From Entoloma clypeatum (taxonomy: Eukaryota > Basidiomycota > Agaricomycetes > Agaricales > Entolomataceae), in the NCBI GenBank assembly GCA_963565915.1, contig OY751487.1, positions 1,922,001 through 1,986,000 of the forward strand: 64,000 nucleotides of DNA, given 5' to 3'. Below are positions 1 to 13,958 of this stretch, piece by piece. Numbering within the stretch: position 1 is the stretch's first letter; every line of letters starts with the position of its first letter. The notes beneath the pieces are model-generated. The model had not been told where the DNA came from. It ran no database searches and was given only the letters and a program-made list of their open reading frames with translations. The translations under genes were made by a program, and so were the position numbers.

Positions 1-388
1 CAGGGTGAAATGAGTCGACTGTTTGAATCTCGCACGCAGTCTGAGGCTGAGGCCGTCTCGTCACAATCCGTCCATAATCATCTTCATGGATTAGCTCTCA
101 GTGAACTTTTTGATAAGAGGAAGTCTGCGAAGACTCGGCTGGACGTGGAGCGACTTGCGGTGCAGTATGACATCGACGTTGCGAAATTGGAGAGTCTCGC
201 GAGGTTTGTGAACAGTCCTAGTATTGAAATGGGGATGGAGGTACGGACTGTGGATAAGGATGGCAATGAGAGCATCACGATGAAGGTATTCATTCTATCT
301 GGAAACACCCTCTCCCGAACACGTTGATGATAAGTACCCTTTTTTGAAGGCGATATGGGTTGAACCGCGTCTCCGAATATTGACTTAG
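1..388 (+). CDS. 3' end of an unrecognised gene (5' end outside window)
   Basis: An open frame enters at base 1 and runs to 285. A 49 bp GT..AG intron (286-334) follows, then a last exon reading YPFLKAIWVEPRLRILT to the TAG at 386-388. The visible part is soluble, about 112 residues, with a charged helical stretch (DKRKSAKTRLDVERLAVQYD) and no membrane segment or signal. The segment DVERLAVQYDIDVAKLESLARFVNSP looks like a conserved helical module, but I could not place it in a family, so no function is given. The intron is supported by the in-frame continuation and by the normal fungal intron length. The N-terminus is missing because the window starts inside the gene. Confidence 0.6.
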
Positions 389-407
389 CTTTATTGTAAT
401 ACTGTAC

Positions 408-669
408 CATTTCAATCAATTCGTCGGGCCTGTGACGCGTGACACGGTGCGACGAAATTTTGATTTCGTCGCGGCCCAAAATTTCCGTGACGCCGACTCA
501 AGTGACCGATTTTCGTCATTTCCTGTGCCATTTTTGGCAATTTCTCCGTGCCATTTTTGGAAATCCCGCGTGCCGAATTCGTCGCCGGGCTCAGGGAAGC
601 GTGACAAACGTGACATTCCGGTGTTTTCAAGAGCCCCGTTACGTCGTGACCGACGAATTGATTGAAATG
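408..669. mobile_element. MITE-like element with perfect 20 bp terminal inverted repeats
   Basis: Bases 408-427 (CATTTCAATCAATTCGTCGG) are the exact reverse complement of 650-669, bounding a 262 bp unit. The interior carries many short GTGAC/CGTGAC motifs near both ends (for example around 432-442, 487-493, 599-604 and 609-613), like the subterminal repeats of transposase-bound elements. TAC stands just outside the left end (405-407) and at 671-673, so a 3 bp target duplication is possible if the right end includes C670. No transposase is encoded, so it would be non-autonomous. It fills most of the 353 bp between the preceding gene and FMP25 and may contribute promoter sequence, including an ACGCGT at about 436-441. 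The mobile-element reading is inference, because only one copy is visible. Confidence 0.6.
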
Positions 670-741
670 CTACATTACGTTCATGACGCAACATCTGCGC
701 CACGTGATCGCGATTTTTGCATTTGTTTCACGGCACTCGCA

Positions 742-2842
742 ATGTTCAAAAGAGCAGGAAATCCTCTGGCACCTCACCTGCGACGCCTTTACAGACGGGC
801 CTCATCGTCAACCCATCCTGTCCAGAGAAATGTTCGCGCTCATCCTGGGTTAGCCATATCCGCCACTGCTGTCGCTGCATACGCTTTGTGGTCGAACGCT
901 CATATTCACAACGACGCCGTATCACCAATATCAACTGCCAAGACGGAGCCGCCACAGGCGCTCTCAATTTCTGGTGGAAACGTAGCCGACTCTGAAGAGC
1001 TGCGTACCGTTGTCTGGGGTTCAAATAGGTTTGTCAGAACATCCTCTATTATCCAAGGATTTCTGACCTATCGTTCTGTACCAGATCTGGTACACTTACT
1101 CCTGATGATATCAAAACTATCCGGACCCCTTCCGTTGCTGAATGGCTGGACGGCGTCGCGCTGCGTGACCTCGCGCTTCACCAAGACCATGCAGCATGTG
1201 TCGACGCTCGCGGAGACGTGTATCAGTGGGGTAGCAAATTCGCGGGACCAGATGAGAACAAGCCGAGGTTAACTTTGAGAGAGAAGGTATGTCATATGTA
1301 CCCTCGTCTCAAATGACTTGAACGGCCTTCCGGGCTAGAACATCACGCAATTGAGACTCACGGAAGGGCGAGTATACGCGTTGTCGGCATCTGGGAAGGT
1401 ATATGCACTGTCGGCAGAGGCTTCCAAGCAAGAACTTAAGCCAGGTACCCCTACCCCTTCAAGCGATGGATGGTGGGGTACAGGCTGGTTTTGGGGTGAA
1501 GATGAGACTGTGGATTTCATTGAAATTACACCCAACGAACGCTTGGCATGGGGAGAGAAGTAGGCCTTACTATGATGAATCCTCTTGAACTTGAAATTTA
1601 TGCCCTGTGCGCCTAGATTCACTTCCATTCAAGCGGGTGACGATCACCTACTTGCACTGACATCGAAAGGTAGAGCGTTCGCTCACCCCGTGAACAAGAA
1701 TGCAAATGCGTATGGCCAACTCGGGTTCCGCAAATTTAAGGTTCCAGATCCTTCTCTGCATCATCGACCCGGCGCCGCCAGCCACCTTTTGGACGTGGAA
1801 CTTATCCCGAAAGCTGTTGCCGATCCTTACGCCAATTTTTCTCGTAGCAGTCGACCTTCTCCGGCGCCGACAACCTCTGGGAACCTCGTGGGTCTCGACG
1901 ACAAGAATATCAGGTTTTGTCCACATTTGTTCGAAATTCCCGTTTTAAAAGACATAGAAATTGCTCAAGTGGCTGCGGGAGGCCGGAGCAGTTTTGCGCG
2001 TACAGCAACTGGAAGAGTTCTTGGCTGGGGTGCAAATGACCATGGGTGGGTATTTCTTGACGCAGACGTTTAGAGTGCGAATGTGTTTACAATATGGCAG
2101 ACAATTAGGACTAGGCAGAAACATGGTCGTTGATACCGTCATAACACCTACCGAGATCATCCTATGGAAGTCCTCGGCCACTCAGGCTACGTCTAGCTGC
2201 TTGGATATATCAGCAGGTTTGGTTCAGCATCTGAACATTTCTGAACCCCAGATCTGAGCTGCTGATAGGTGGAGATTTAACAGCGTTCACAGTCGAAATT
2301 ACTGATGAACCATCATCAACAACGATTGACCTCCTTATGTGCGGAAATGGCCAGTGGGGAGGTCTTGGCAACAATCTTTACACCAGCGCACAGATTGACC
2401 CTTTGCGAGCAAAGTGCGTCAGTGGCTTGGTTGAATGTAAGCAAATAATATTCTTCCCCCCCCCCCCCAAAAGTCAATCTCATTCTGTGTAGACAACGAT
2501 AGTACCAAGAGTCTACAGCCGATAGCGCCTCATGCAGTCAATATTTCCCCAACAAGCCATGTTCTGCTGACGTTGAACCCCAGTTCTTCGTCCAACGTTG
2601 GTGGCAAAGACCTCTTCGTATGGGGTAGAAACTATGAATATGAACTGGGAAACGGGAAAAGGGTAAGCATCCCTATCCCGACTACCCTGGAGACGGCCGA
2701 GGGTGGCAGATTGCTGCTACGAGGACGCAGAGCGGATGTAAAGGATTTGCATGGAAAGGTGTGGAAACGCAGGGTGCAGGTTCAGCAGGAGGCTGTAGCT
2801 GGATTTGAGACGAGCGCGGTATATTGGAAGATCTCACAATAA
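742..2842 (+). CDS. FMP25: FMP25-like mitochondrial RCC1-repeat protein
   Basis: The product opens with an Arg-rich mitochondrial presequence (MFKRAGNPLAPHLRRLYRRA) and then one hydrophobic segment (GLAISATAVAAYALW). RCC1-type beta-propeller blades follow: TVVWGSNR, FTSIQAGDDHLLALTSKGRAF, VAAGGRSSFARTATGRVLGWGAND, and a last LFVWGRNYEYELGNGKR. This layout is that of yeast Fmp25, an inner-membrane protein needed for cytochrome bc1 (complex III) assembly. At least five exons are needed, with introns near 1287, 1561, 2045, 2208 and 2438. A 14-base C run at about 2457-2470 lies in the last intron and does not break the frame. The start was chosen because the ATG at 742 gives the presequence; longer in-frame upstream sequence runs into the MITE-like element. 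CBP4, another complex III assembly factor, lies 12 kb away. Individual exon edges are less certain than the identity. Confidence 0.75.
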
Positions 2843-2904
2843 CAGGTGTATACTAATGATGCCAATGTGAACCCCCCCTATCTAATTCCTCCCCTCCAAC
2901 TACA

Positions 2905-3885
2905 ATGGCGACATCTTCGACCGTACTCTCACCAACACTGTCTTCAACAACTAGTTCCTCGTTTGTCAGAGTGACATCTCATTCAGATGACGAGGTCGTC
3001 TACAGCGTCGACGACTTTTCATCCGACGATTCGTCTCACCTTGCCTCCGACGACGATTTCGTCGTCTTGAGCAGACCCTGGTCTCCCAGGCCTGCCTCTC
3101 AGAGCGGATTCTATGATAGCGATGGCGACGGCGGACGTGCGCACACGCCGAACCTCGCAAGCCTTGCGTCGGATCTCCAGAGTCTCAGTTTGAAAGATTC
3201 CGGCTCACTCTCTTGGCCCAAAACGAAGCGGGTCGTTGTTGGTGACCCTGGAGGAAAGCTTCGCCCGTCTTTACCTTCTACTGCTTCTGGCATCGCACCG
3301 TCAGCTGCAGCGACGCTCAAGAAGTCCAAATCTCCGAAGAAGAAGAAGAAGGGGAAGAAGAGCAAAGCGGCGGCGTCGTCTGCAAAAAAAGCAAACTCCT
3401 CCGCTGTTGAAGACAGTGTCTCCGACCAGCCGTCAACTTACGAGCGGTTTTCTTCGGCAAACGCTCCCAAGGAAACATTGTATGAAGAAGCTGTAGATTA
3501 CATCACATCGTATGTTGCTTTCTTTCGTTCGATTTCACTCCGACCGGTTACCCTTCTTGATAGTTTCATCACCAATCCGGAGGCGAAGGAACATACCGCT
3601 TGCCGCCTGACTCTGCTTCAAGCCCTGATCATCGAATTGGGGCTTGCAACGTCGTCTCTTCCTGCGTCCCTCACCGCTGCGAGGAACTTACTGAAGTCTC
3701 GTGTGTTTCTCAACATACGAGAGTACTTGGCGGTGCGTGGACAGGGGCTTAAAGCCCTTCGAGGGATCATGCATCCCAGCAGGAAGTCTTTGATTAAAGC
3801 TATAAAGAAGAAGAAGAACGCGGCACCTCTGGCGTGGGTCAAGGAGAGCGGATTGCAGGTGCTCCTCGTCCACGCTTATCATTGA
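2905..3885 (+). CDS. Ser-rich orphan protein with Lys tract (unknown function)
   Basis: A single uninterrupted frame of 326 codons starts at ATG 2905, 62 bp after the FMP25 stop. The N-terminal half is low-complexity, rich in Ser and Asp (clusters such as DDFSSDDSSHLASDDDF at about residues 35-52). A basic tract near residue 150 (KKSKSPKKKKKGKKSKA) could act as a nuclear or nucleolar signal. From about residue 190 to the end the chain looks helical and folded (LYEEAVDYITSYVAFFRSIS through LKSRVFLNIREYLAVRGQGL), with a second basic patch (KAIKKKKN). There is no signal peptide or membrane segment. I do not recognise the family; lineage-restricted basidiomycete proteins often look like this. Length, codon regularity and the absence of introns support a real gene. 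Confidence 0.6.
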   Translation: MATSSTVLSPTLSSTTSSSFVRVTSHSDDEVVYSVDDFSSDDSSHLASDDDFVVLSRPWSPRPASQSGFYDSDGDGGRAHTPNLASLASDLQSLSLKDSGSLSWPKTKRVVVGDPGGKLRPSLPSTASGIAPSAAATLKKSKSPKKKKKGKKSKAAASSAKKANSSAVEDSVSDQPSTYERFSSANAPKETLYEEAVDYITSYVAFFRSISLRPVTLLDSFITNPEAKEHTACRLTLLQALIIELGLATSSLPASLTAARNLLKSRVFLNIREYLAVRGQGLKALRGIMHPSRKSLIKAIKKKKNAAPLAWVKESGLQVLLVHAYH

Positions 3886-4325
3886 TCTGCTTGCGTCGCC
3901 CAACTGTTTGATATGTGAGCATTTCTTGGTACGTTTTCTTAATATAGTTGAACTGTCCATTCATCTGTCTTGCTCTTGCCTGTCCATCATTCATTCACGC
4001 TTCGCCGTAACTTTTTGGTTTCCTTTAGTTAAGAAGAGTAGGTAATAATCTATATGAGTATGTATTGTGTATCTATCAATGTTGTAGATTATTGTACAAA
4101 GACTTTATTTGTGAACGAAGCTATGAATACATCAAATCTAAATTCCACAACTCCAATCCTGGTCTATTTACCCCACTAGGGGCATTAAGTTAGTGATACC
4201 TGAGGCCTGAGGTACAAGATCGCCTTGGAAACAAGGGAAAGGATTCGTGACTGGATGCCGTGTCAAACGGAACACCACCTAGCACGACTGCTGCGCCTGC
4301 GCTTCTCGCTGGAGAGCAACAAAAA
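3886..4325. other. Convergent intergenic region, no gene seen
   Basis: This 440 bp stretch lies between two convergent genes and should hold both 3' UTRs. It is A/T-rich at 4020-4140, with several TTTATT and ATGTATTGTGTA tracts that could serve polyadenylation. No coding frame is supported. Confidence 0.5.
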
Positions 4326-5354
4326 TTATACAGAGGCACCGGCCACTGTGATCTGACCCAGACTGATAAAGACATCGTACAAAGTGCCAAGGTTCCCACT
4401 GTTGGCCACTGGGGCTGGTGATGGGGAGGCTGATGGAGTCGGCGATACCGAGATTCCGATCGAAATTCCAATCGATGGAGAATGTGAAGTAGGGGTTGAC
4501 GGAGACTGTGAAGTCGGCGTTGGAGTTGAAGACTGTGAAGTTGGAGTTGCAGCTGGGGTGGAAGTCGGCTTAGGCTTCGGTGTAGTAGTTACCTGCTTAG
4601 TCGGGGTGGTCTGGGGCGCTGGGGGTTGCTTTGTAGTGGTCGGAGGAGGCGGATTGGAAGATCCACCAAAGTCCCATTGACCGTATACGACGCCGGCGGA
4701 TTCCGCGGCGAAGAAGTCAAAGAGACCGCGGGACAGGTCGAGGCCGCCGTAAGGGCACCCGGGGCACTGTGATGAGATGAGTCAAATGGACAAAGAATTT
4801 TGACTGGTTGAAAATGAACGGACCTCGTCCATGATAGTGGCTTGGGTGGTTTTTCCATTATACGTCATAGTGATGGTTTGGAAGCAGTGAGGGCCAGGGT
4901 AACCGCCACCAAATTGCTAAAAGAGGGAAGATGTACAGTTTATGAGCCACTCTGCGCCTACACCAGAGGTGTATACGCAAACAAACGCACGGCAGAGTTT
5001 AGAGCGACGATCTGAGTAAATTTTAGTGATTTGCTGGGGAGGTAGACAGTGAGATCGCGTACGAAGTCTGATGCGGAGTTGGTCTTTCCACACGCGCCAC
5101 TGAGCATCGAAAGGTGGGTTCATGACATGATCAAAGACGAGAGGGAAATTATCAACGCACAGTCCAACGTCATAGAAAGTCCATCTCGCGGCGGAGAAGC
5201 GTTTGTCCAGAACCTCGGTGGTGTTTTGTCGCTTGGAAACTTGTACATGTCCAGGACGCTGCCGCTGCCGCAAGCCATGGGAGGTGCCACTGGGGAAAGC
5301 CCAGGCCAAGAACGGTAGAGTGAGCGACAGAAGGAGAGCGATGTTAGAGAGCAT
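4326..5354 (-). CDS. Secreted double-psi beta-barrel protein, paralogue A
   Basis: The start at 5354 gives a clear signal peptide (MLSNIALLLSLTLPFLAWA). A propeptide-like stretch ends in a dibasic site (VLDKR) directly before FSAARWTFYDVGL. The body reads LGACGKTNSASDF, IVALNSA, FQTITMTYNGKTTQATIMDE and CPGCPYGGLDLSRGLFDFFA, the pattern of the RlpA/barwin/expansin-like double-psi beta-barrel fold with paired Cys. A Thr/Ser/Pro-rich tail of about 100 residues follows (TTTKQPPAPQTTPTK and on) and the product ends ITVAGASV at the TAA at 4326-4328. Introns fall within VGL|GACG, after SDF, before QFGGGYPG and after ATIMDE. Family members are secreted or wall-associated. The fold shared with expansins suggests polysaccharide binding without hydrolysis, but that function is inference. 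It is one of three tandem copies. Confidence 0.8.
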
Positions 5355-5754
5355 TATGAGAGCGGGATTTGACTGGGATGATGTGGAGGGGGGAAGAAGA
5401 GGGAGGGGAGTAGTTGGGCTCGCGGCGGCCGGAACACCACAAAGGACACGAGGGAAACACGAGGGAAAAAAAAAAAAGAGTGTGGAGGATGGAGTTGAAA
5501 TGAACCCTTGATTTCCAAGCACAAGGCTTGTTGCCTTGGTGAGGTCGTAGAGATCTTGTAACTCAATCAGTATTCAAACCAAAACTTATGAGTATATAGT
5601 CCTAGGAGCGCTCAAGATGTTGTTGAAATATGGCAAGTAAGTATGGGTATCGTAATGAATGCGTCTGTGTTCGACGTGGAAAAAATAAAGCGATGAGATA
5701 ATGCAACCACCGACGACCTTGTCTCCATGTTAGTAGCTTTGTGAGTTAAAAACT
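5355..5754. promoter_or_regulatory. Spacer between paralogues A and B (promoter of A, 3' UTR of B)
   Basis: These 400 bp should carry the promoter of paralogue A, on the minus strand, and the 3' UTR of paralogue B. An 11-base A run lies at about 5467-5477, a pyrimidine tract in the transcript of A. No other gene is supported. Confidence 0.4.
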
Positions 5755-6763
5755 CTACGCTGATCCTGCTACAACTAGGACCTTGGCAAGGCTAATCAGG
5801 GCTACATTGAGACCACTGAGAGCCAACGGGGTCTCCTTGGCGGTAGGCACCGGTATAGATGTAGGGGTGGTGCTGGTCGACGTGGACGACTTGGGGGCGC
5901 TGGAGGAGGGCACTGATGAGGAGGTCGACTCTGGCTTGGTGGAAGTGGTGCTGGGGGGCGTCCAAGTCGTCGTGGGTTCTGGCTTCGGGGTCGTCGTAGG
6001 TTCGGGCTTCCAAGGAATGGGAATGGAAATGACAGGTTTCCAAGTGGTCTTGGGAGGCGGAGGGGGGGGTGGTGGTGGTGGTGCAGCTCCGCCTCCTCCA
6101 AAGGACCAGGTCCCATAGAGAACACCCTCGGATTCAGAGGCGAAGAAGTTGAAGAGGCCGCGCGAGAGGTCAAGACCGCCGTAGGGGCATCCGGGGCACT
6201 GGAAAACATCAGAATTTGAAAAATCAAGAGGGCGAGAGGGAGTACTGACCTCATCCATGACTGTTGCCTGGGTGGTTTTACCATTGAATGTCATGCTAAT
6301 CGTTTGGAAACAGTGACTGCCCGGATACCCGCCGCCGCCCTCCTTAAATTGCTGTGACAGAGAGCATGATGAGTTGATTTCCCCCGGCGAATGCTGGATC
6401 ACTGGTCAGAACGCACAGGAGTATTCAAAGCCACGATCTGTGAATAAAGCCTCGAGTCAGTCGGGCCAGAGCAGATATTTGGCCAAGCACAAGTACGCAC
6501 AAAGTCAGATGCAACGTTGGACTTTCCACAGGCACCGCTTGGTGACCATTAATGTCAGGTAAGCAGAGAGGAAAAGCCAGATCAGCTCACAGTCCGACGT
6601 CGTAAAATGTCCATCTGGCGCTCGCAAAACGCCTGTGGAGTTGCACGTCGCCTGAACTGCGTTTGGCAAGTTCGGCATGGCGATCATGGTGTACAGAGCC
6701 ATGCGAATTGGCCAGCACTGCCAATGGCAGGAGGGTCAGGAAACCGAGGAGATTGGACAGCAT
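5755..6763 (-). CDS. Secreted double-psi beta-barrel protein, paralogue B
   Basis: The start at 6763 gives MLSNLLGFLTLLPLAVLANS as signal peptide. Two dibasic sites follow (ELAKR and LHRR), the second directly before FASARWTFYDVGL. The barrel core includes FKEGGGGYPGSHCFQTISMT, FNGKTTQATVMDE and, after an intron, CPGCPYGGLDLSRGLFNFFA and GVLYGTWSFGGGG. A poly-Pro run then leads into a Thr/Pro/Lys-rich linker with repeated EPTTT motifs. The product ends with a hydrophobic tail (GLNVALISLAKVLVVAGSA) that may be a GPI-anchor signal. The domain order matches paralogue A, and the two barrels are the closest pair by eye. The likely role is a wall-associated non-catalytic carbohydrate-binding protein; this is inferred from the fold family only. 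Confidence 0.8.
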
Positions 6764-6993
6764 TATGAATTGTACAGGGCTAAAGGAGCGTCGGGGTGAG
6801 GGTGAGGGGGGCCGGAGGGGTAAGTAGGTAGATGAGAAAAAGAGGGACGACGAACGTTCTTCACGACGACCCGTCTCATCACAACACTTCATAACAAAGG
6901 AGACCAACTGATCGGAATGTTCTCCCCGTCGTAACCAGTATTCCATTAGACAAATGTCGATATACACCTATCTATCTAGATAACGGATCCCTC

Positions 6994-7903
6994 TCAATGG
7001 CCATGAGCTTTGGCTGCCAGCGTGATCAGGCCACTCAAATTAATTACCGCCAGGTTGAGCTGGGAAAGATTGCCAGTCGGAAGGGCTGTCGGTGGTGTCG
7101 ACGAGGTTGTTGCGCTGGCCGAGGTTGTGGAAGAGCTCTGGGCAGAAGAAGTGATGGTGGACGATATGCTGGTCGTCGTGACTGTGGGCGTCGGTTTGGG
7201 ACTCCACGTCGAAGTGGGCGGTGGCGTGTATTTCGACGTCGTCTTAGTTGGTGACGGTGAGGGCGCCGCACCCAAGACCCAACTCCCATAAATTTCGCCT
7301 GCCGTTGATGACGCGAAAAAGTCAAAGAGACCAGGTGAAAAGTCAAGAGCACCGTAAGGGCATTCTGCACACTGTCGCGATGCCGTGCTGTGAGTGAGGC
7401 GCCACGACCTTGCGGTTAAATTACAACACGTACTCGATCGGTGATCTGAGCTTGAGCTGTGTGTCCACCGTACTGGATGGTGATCGTTTTGAAGCAATAG
7501 TCACCGCTGTCAAATTGCTGTCGTAGACATCATTATCCCGTTCACCCAAACTCTCGTGGTCGAGCTTACCCCGTGGTTCAACGCAACGATCTACGCAAGT
7601 CAGAGGTTCAGCGAGTAAACAAGACCTTTCCGTTCCACTCACGAAATCACTATCTGAATTGACTGCTCCGCAGGCGCCAAGCCCAGTTTTATAAAAGGTG
7701 AACCGCGCATCGGAAAACCTCTTTTGCAAGTCATGTCGAGGGACCACGTCGATGTCGCGACGTCCAACAGCAGGGAATGCGGGGGAACGCGCACCCTGAT
7801 GTCTCCGAGCAGGAAGGTCGCCAACATGGACATGCGCGGCTGAAGCAACTTGCAGAGAGCACAAGGATGCGAGGGCAGCGATGAACGAGGTTGCCAAGCG
7901 CAT
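6994..7903 (-). CDS. Secreted double-psi beta-barrel protein, diverged paralogue C
   Basis: The start at 7903 gives the signal peptide MRLATSFIAALASLCSLQVASA. A His/Arg-rich propeptide follows, ending in a dibasic site (DLQKR) directly before FSDARFTFYKTGLGACG. The barrel continues with VNSDSDF, FKTITIQYGGHTAQAQITD and, after an intron, CAECPYGALDFSPGLFDFFA and GEIYGSW. The block that reads DE-CPGCPYGGLDLS in A and B is D-R-CAECPYGALDFS here, so the acidic residue after Asp and the PG between the Cys are replaced. The two Cys and the first Asp remain. A Ser/Thr-rich linker leads to a hydrophobic tail (LNLAVINLSGLITLAAKAHGH). C is the most diverged member and may have a changed binding face. 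Confidence 0.75.
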
Positions 7904-8007
7904 GATTATAAGTAGTCACTTATTTAGTGTCTTTCGGTGGTACTTTGCAAAGGAATGTGAGCTGGCTGGGATTTCCAGCCGACAGAAAGTGAGAAGAGAA
8001 TGTGGAT

Positions 8008-11725
<3,718 letters not shown>

Positions 11726-12102
11726 GTGGTTGAAGGAAGAACGAAGGACAATATTCCGCACGCGGATTGAAGTGGTACAAAAGCAGGCGACGAGGCCCGG
11801 TGAAAGGAGTTTGCTCTCTTCAATTCATAGGCAGTGCACGTGCAGACTGACGTGGCGGGGCGAACCAAGGTGAACCAAAGGTGAACTTCGAATTTCTTGC
11901 ATCGATCCCATACATACTTATGTACTACAATCACGCATATAACCACTCCCCGAATTCAGGGGGGTTACTGCGCTGGCATTGCGATGCTGGCTGGAGCAGA
12001 GTTGAATGTCATCGTAGCGCCACAAAGTAAACAGAGATCAACTGAGATCATAGTTGCTTTCAACTAAAGAGCAACGTCCTCCTCAACTATTGCTCGCGCA
12101 AT
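11726..12102. promoter_or_regulatory. Divergent promoter of the Ca2+-ATPase and SIP5
   Basis: The 377 bp between two divergent start codons should carry both promoters. I see no clear TATA box and no recognised operator. A GT-rich repeated piece (ACCAAGGTGAACCAAAGGTGAAC) lies near 11866-11886, with GGTGAAC twice. Confidence 0.45.
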
Positions 12103-13958
12103 ATGGGCAACAGTGCTTCATCCTCAGGGCGGGGTCATCATGAGGAGACCGTCGATTTTGGTCATCTCGCTCCCCAAGGCGTCTACACTGGTTCACAAGA
12201 CTGGAATCAAACCATTGTCTCCCAGCTCATCTGTGCTCGCCGCCTTGCCCCATTCTACCGACCGTTGGAAGAGTATGATGATACTTGGGACGACGATCAG
12301 ATCCTTGCTGCCAGAAAGGAGCCGCCACCACCTGACAACGACACCACCGAGACAATAACGCGCATTGAAACCATGTCAAGTTCCAACATTTCTGCCAGGT
12401 CGAGCCACAATAAACGGCCGGGGGCTTTGAAGGAGCCAAGTAAGCCTGAAGCCGCTGTGTACAGAGGTGCTGTGGAATGTCCTATCTGTTTTTTGGTGCG
12501 TCATCTCCGCCTTCCATCTCTTCATCACCTCATCTTACCATGGGGTTCGTCTCCAGTACTATCCCCCGAACATCAACCATTCCAGATGTTGCGACCAGGC
12601 GATATGCACAGAATGTTTCGTGCAGATCAAACGAATTGAACCTACCACCACACATCTCGTTTCTGAGCCTGCCGCTTGCCCATACTGCGTACAAGATAAT
12701 TTCGGCATCGTATACAAACCTCCTCCCTGGCGCTCAGGAATTGGCAGTGATACGGTCAGTGGTTCTCACCGGCGTAAAAGCTCCACCAATTTCGTTGATA
12801 TCCTATCAAATAACCTTGGGTTTTCTTCATGCAGTCCTCCTTTTGGGGCGACCCTCCGAGGAACTCTCACCAGTCAACGGACCCCCCGGCGCCATATCCA
12901 ACACACAAACGACGCCAGAAGAGCTATGGAGCTGAAAGTCCTGAGGTTGTGCTCATAGGCAAGCGACGTGGCTCTATCGAAAAGAGCTCCGTTTTTATTG
13001 CTTCTTTAGATCACATACGACCGGACTGGGAAGCTAAGCTGGCGGCTGTCCGAGCTGCTGTTGCGCGAAGAGCAAACAGACGAATAATCATGCGTCAAGT
13101 AGGGGATAGACTCATCCCAGTAGGTGTTACAAGTGGGCGCGTGCACGCTCTCAGCCCCGAGGAGGTTCAAGCGGAAGGTGTTGACAACGGAGGAAGCAGA
13201 AGGTCACGAAGACGACAGCAGCCTAATCAGAACCAGAACTTTGAGCAATTCATGGGAATGGCCGGTCAAGACTTGGAAGAAGTGAGTTTCTGTCTTGGTT
13301 CAATACAAGCTATGATTCTGAACCCGAATTTTTCCTTCAGCTCATGCTTATGGAAGCTATGAGGCTGTCTATGATTGATCACGAGGAGCACCAACGAAAA
13401 GAAGCAGAGGAAAGGAAGAAGCAAGTTGCAGCTATAGCCCAGTCCGAAGCCGAATCCTGGTCGACAGCCCGTCCATCTACGTCCGAGTTTTCATCAGAAT
13501 CGATCAACCAATCATATTCCCCATCTTCCTCTTCAAGCCCTGTGTCCATACCGCAGACTCACCCTGGAGAATTTCTCAGCGTTCCAGGATACACATCATC
13601 GTCATCTTCATCATCGTCTTTTTCGCGAACACGGACACGGACCCCTTCCCCCAGTCCCATCTCGGGAAGCCCTCCAACGAGTACGCCGTCATCCTGGAAC
13701 CACCGCACACCATCCCCAGCCCCGTCTAACACTTTGACCGCTACGATGAGTGCAGTTTCGACTGCGAGCGCCATCCTCGCGAGCGACCCTCCCGCTGATA
13801 CCAACGGAACACCATTGAATGGCGTTGCAGATACCAGAGGGACCAATCTCTCGTCCACTCCATCAATGCCATGTGATCAGCATAAACACTCGCAGCGATC
13901 GGGTTCTCCTGTACCTCGCGAACAAATACCATCAGAACCGCAATTCACCGCATCGTAA
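12103..13958 (+). CDS. SIP5: SIP5-like RING-finger protein
   Basis: The product begins MGNSAS, a good N-myristoylation signal (Gly2, Ser6). A disordered acidic region precedes a RING-like zinc site split by an intron (12496-12556): VECPICFL joins [20 protein letters not shown], then PAACPYC. Yeast Sip5 interacts with Snf1 kinase and the Reg1/Glc7 phosphatase in glucose signalling. Downstream are EWSG-free but conserved helices ([21 protein letters not shown]), a long helix ([24 protein letters not shown]) after an intron ending near 13341, and a Ser/Pro-rich tail. A second intron lies at about 12757-12832. The stop is at 13958. Membrane association through myristate and a ubiquitin-ligase activity are inferences. 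Confidence 0.8.

Noticed and set aside
2455..2471. Frameshift in FMP25 caused by the C homopolymer
   Set aside because: The C run is in an intron and the flanking exons join in frame.
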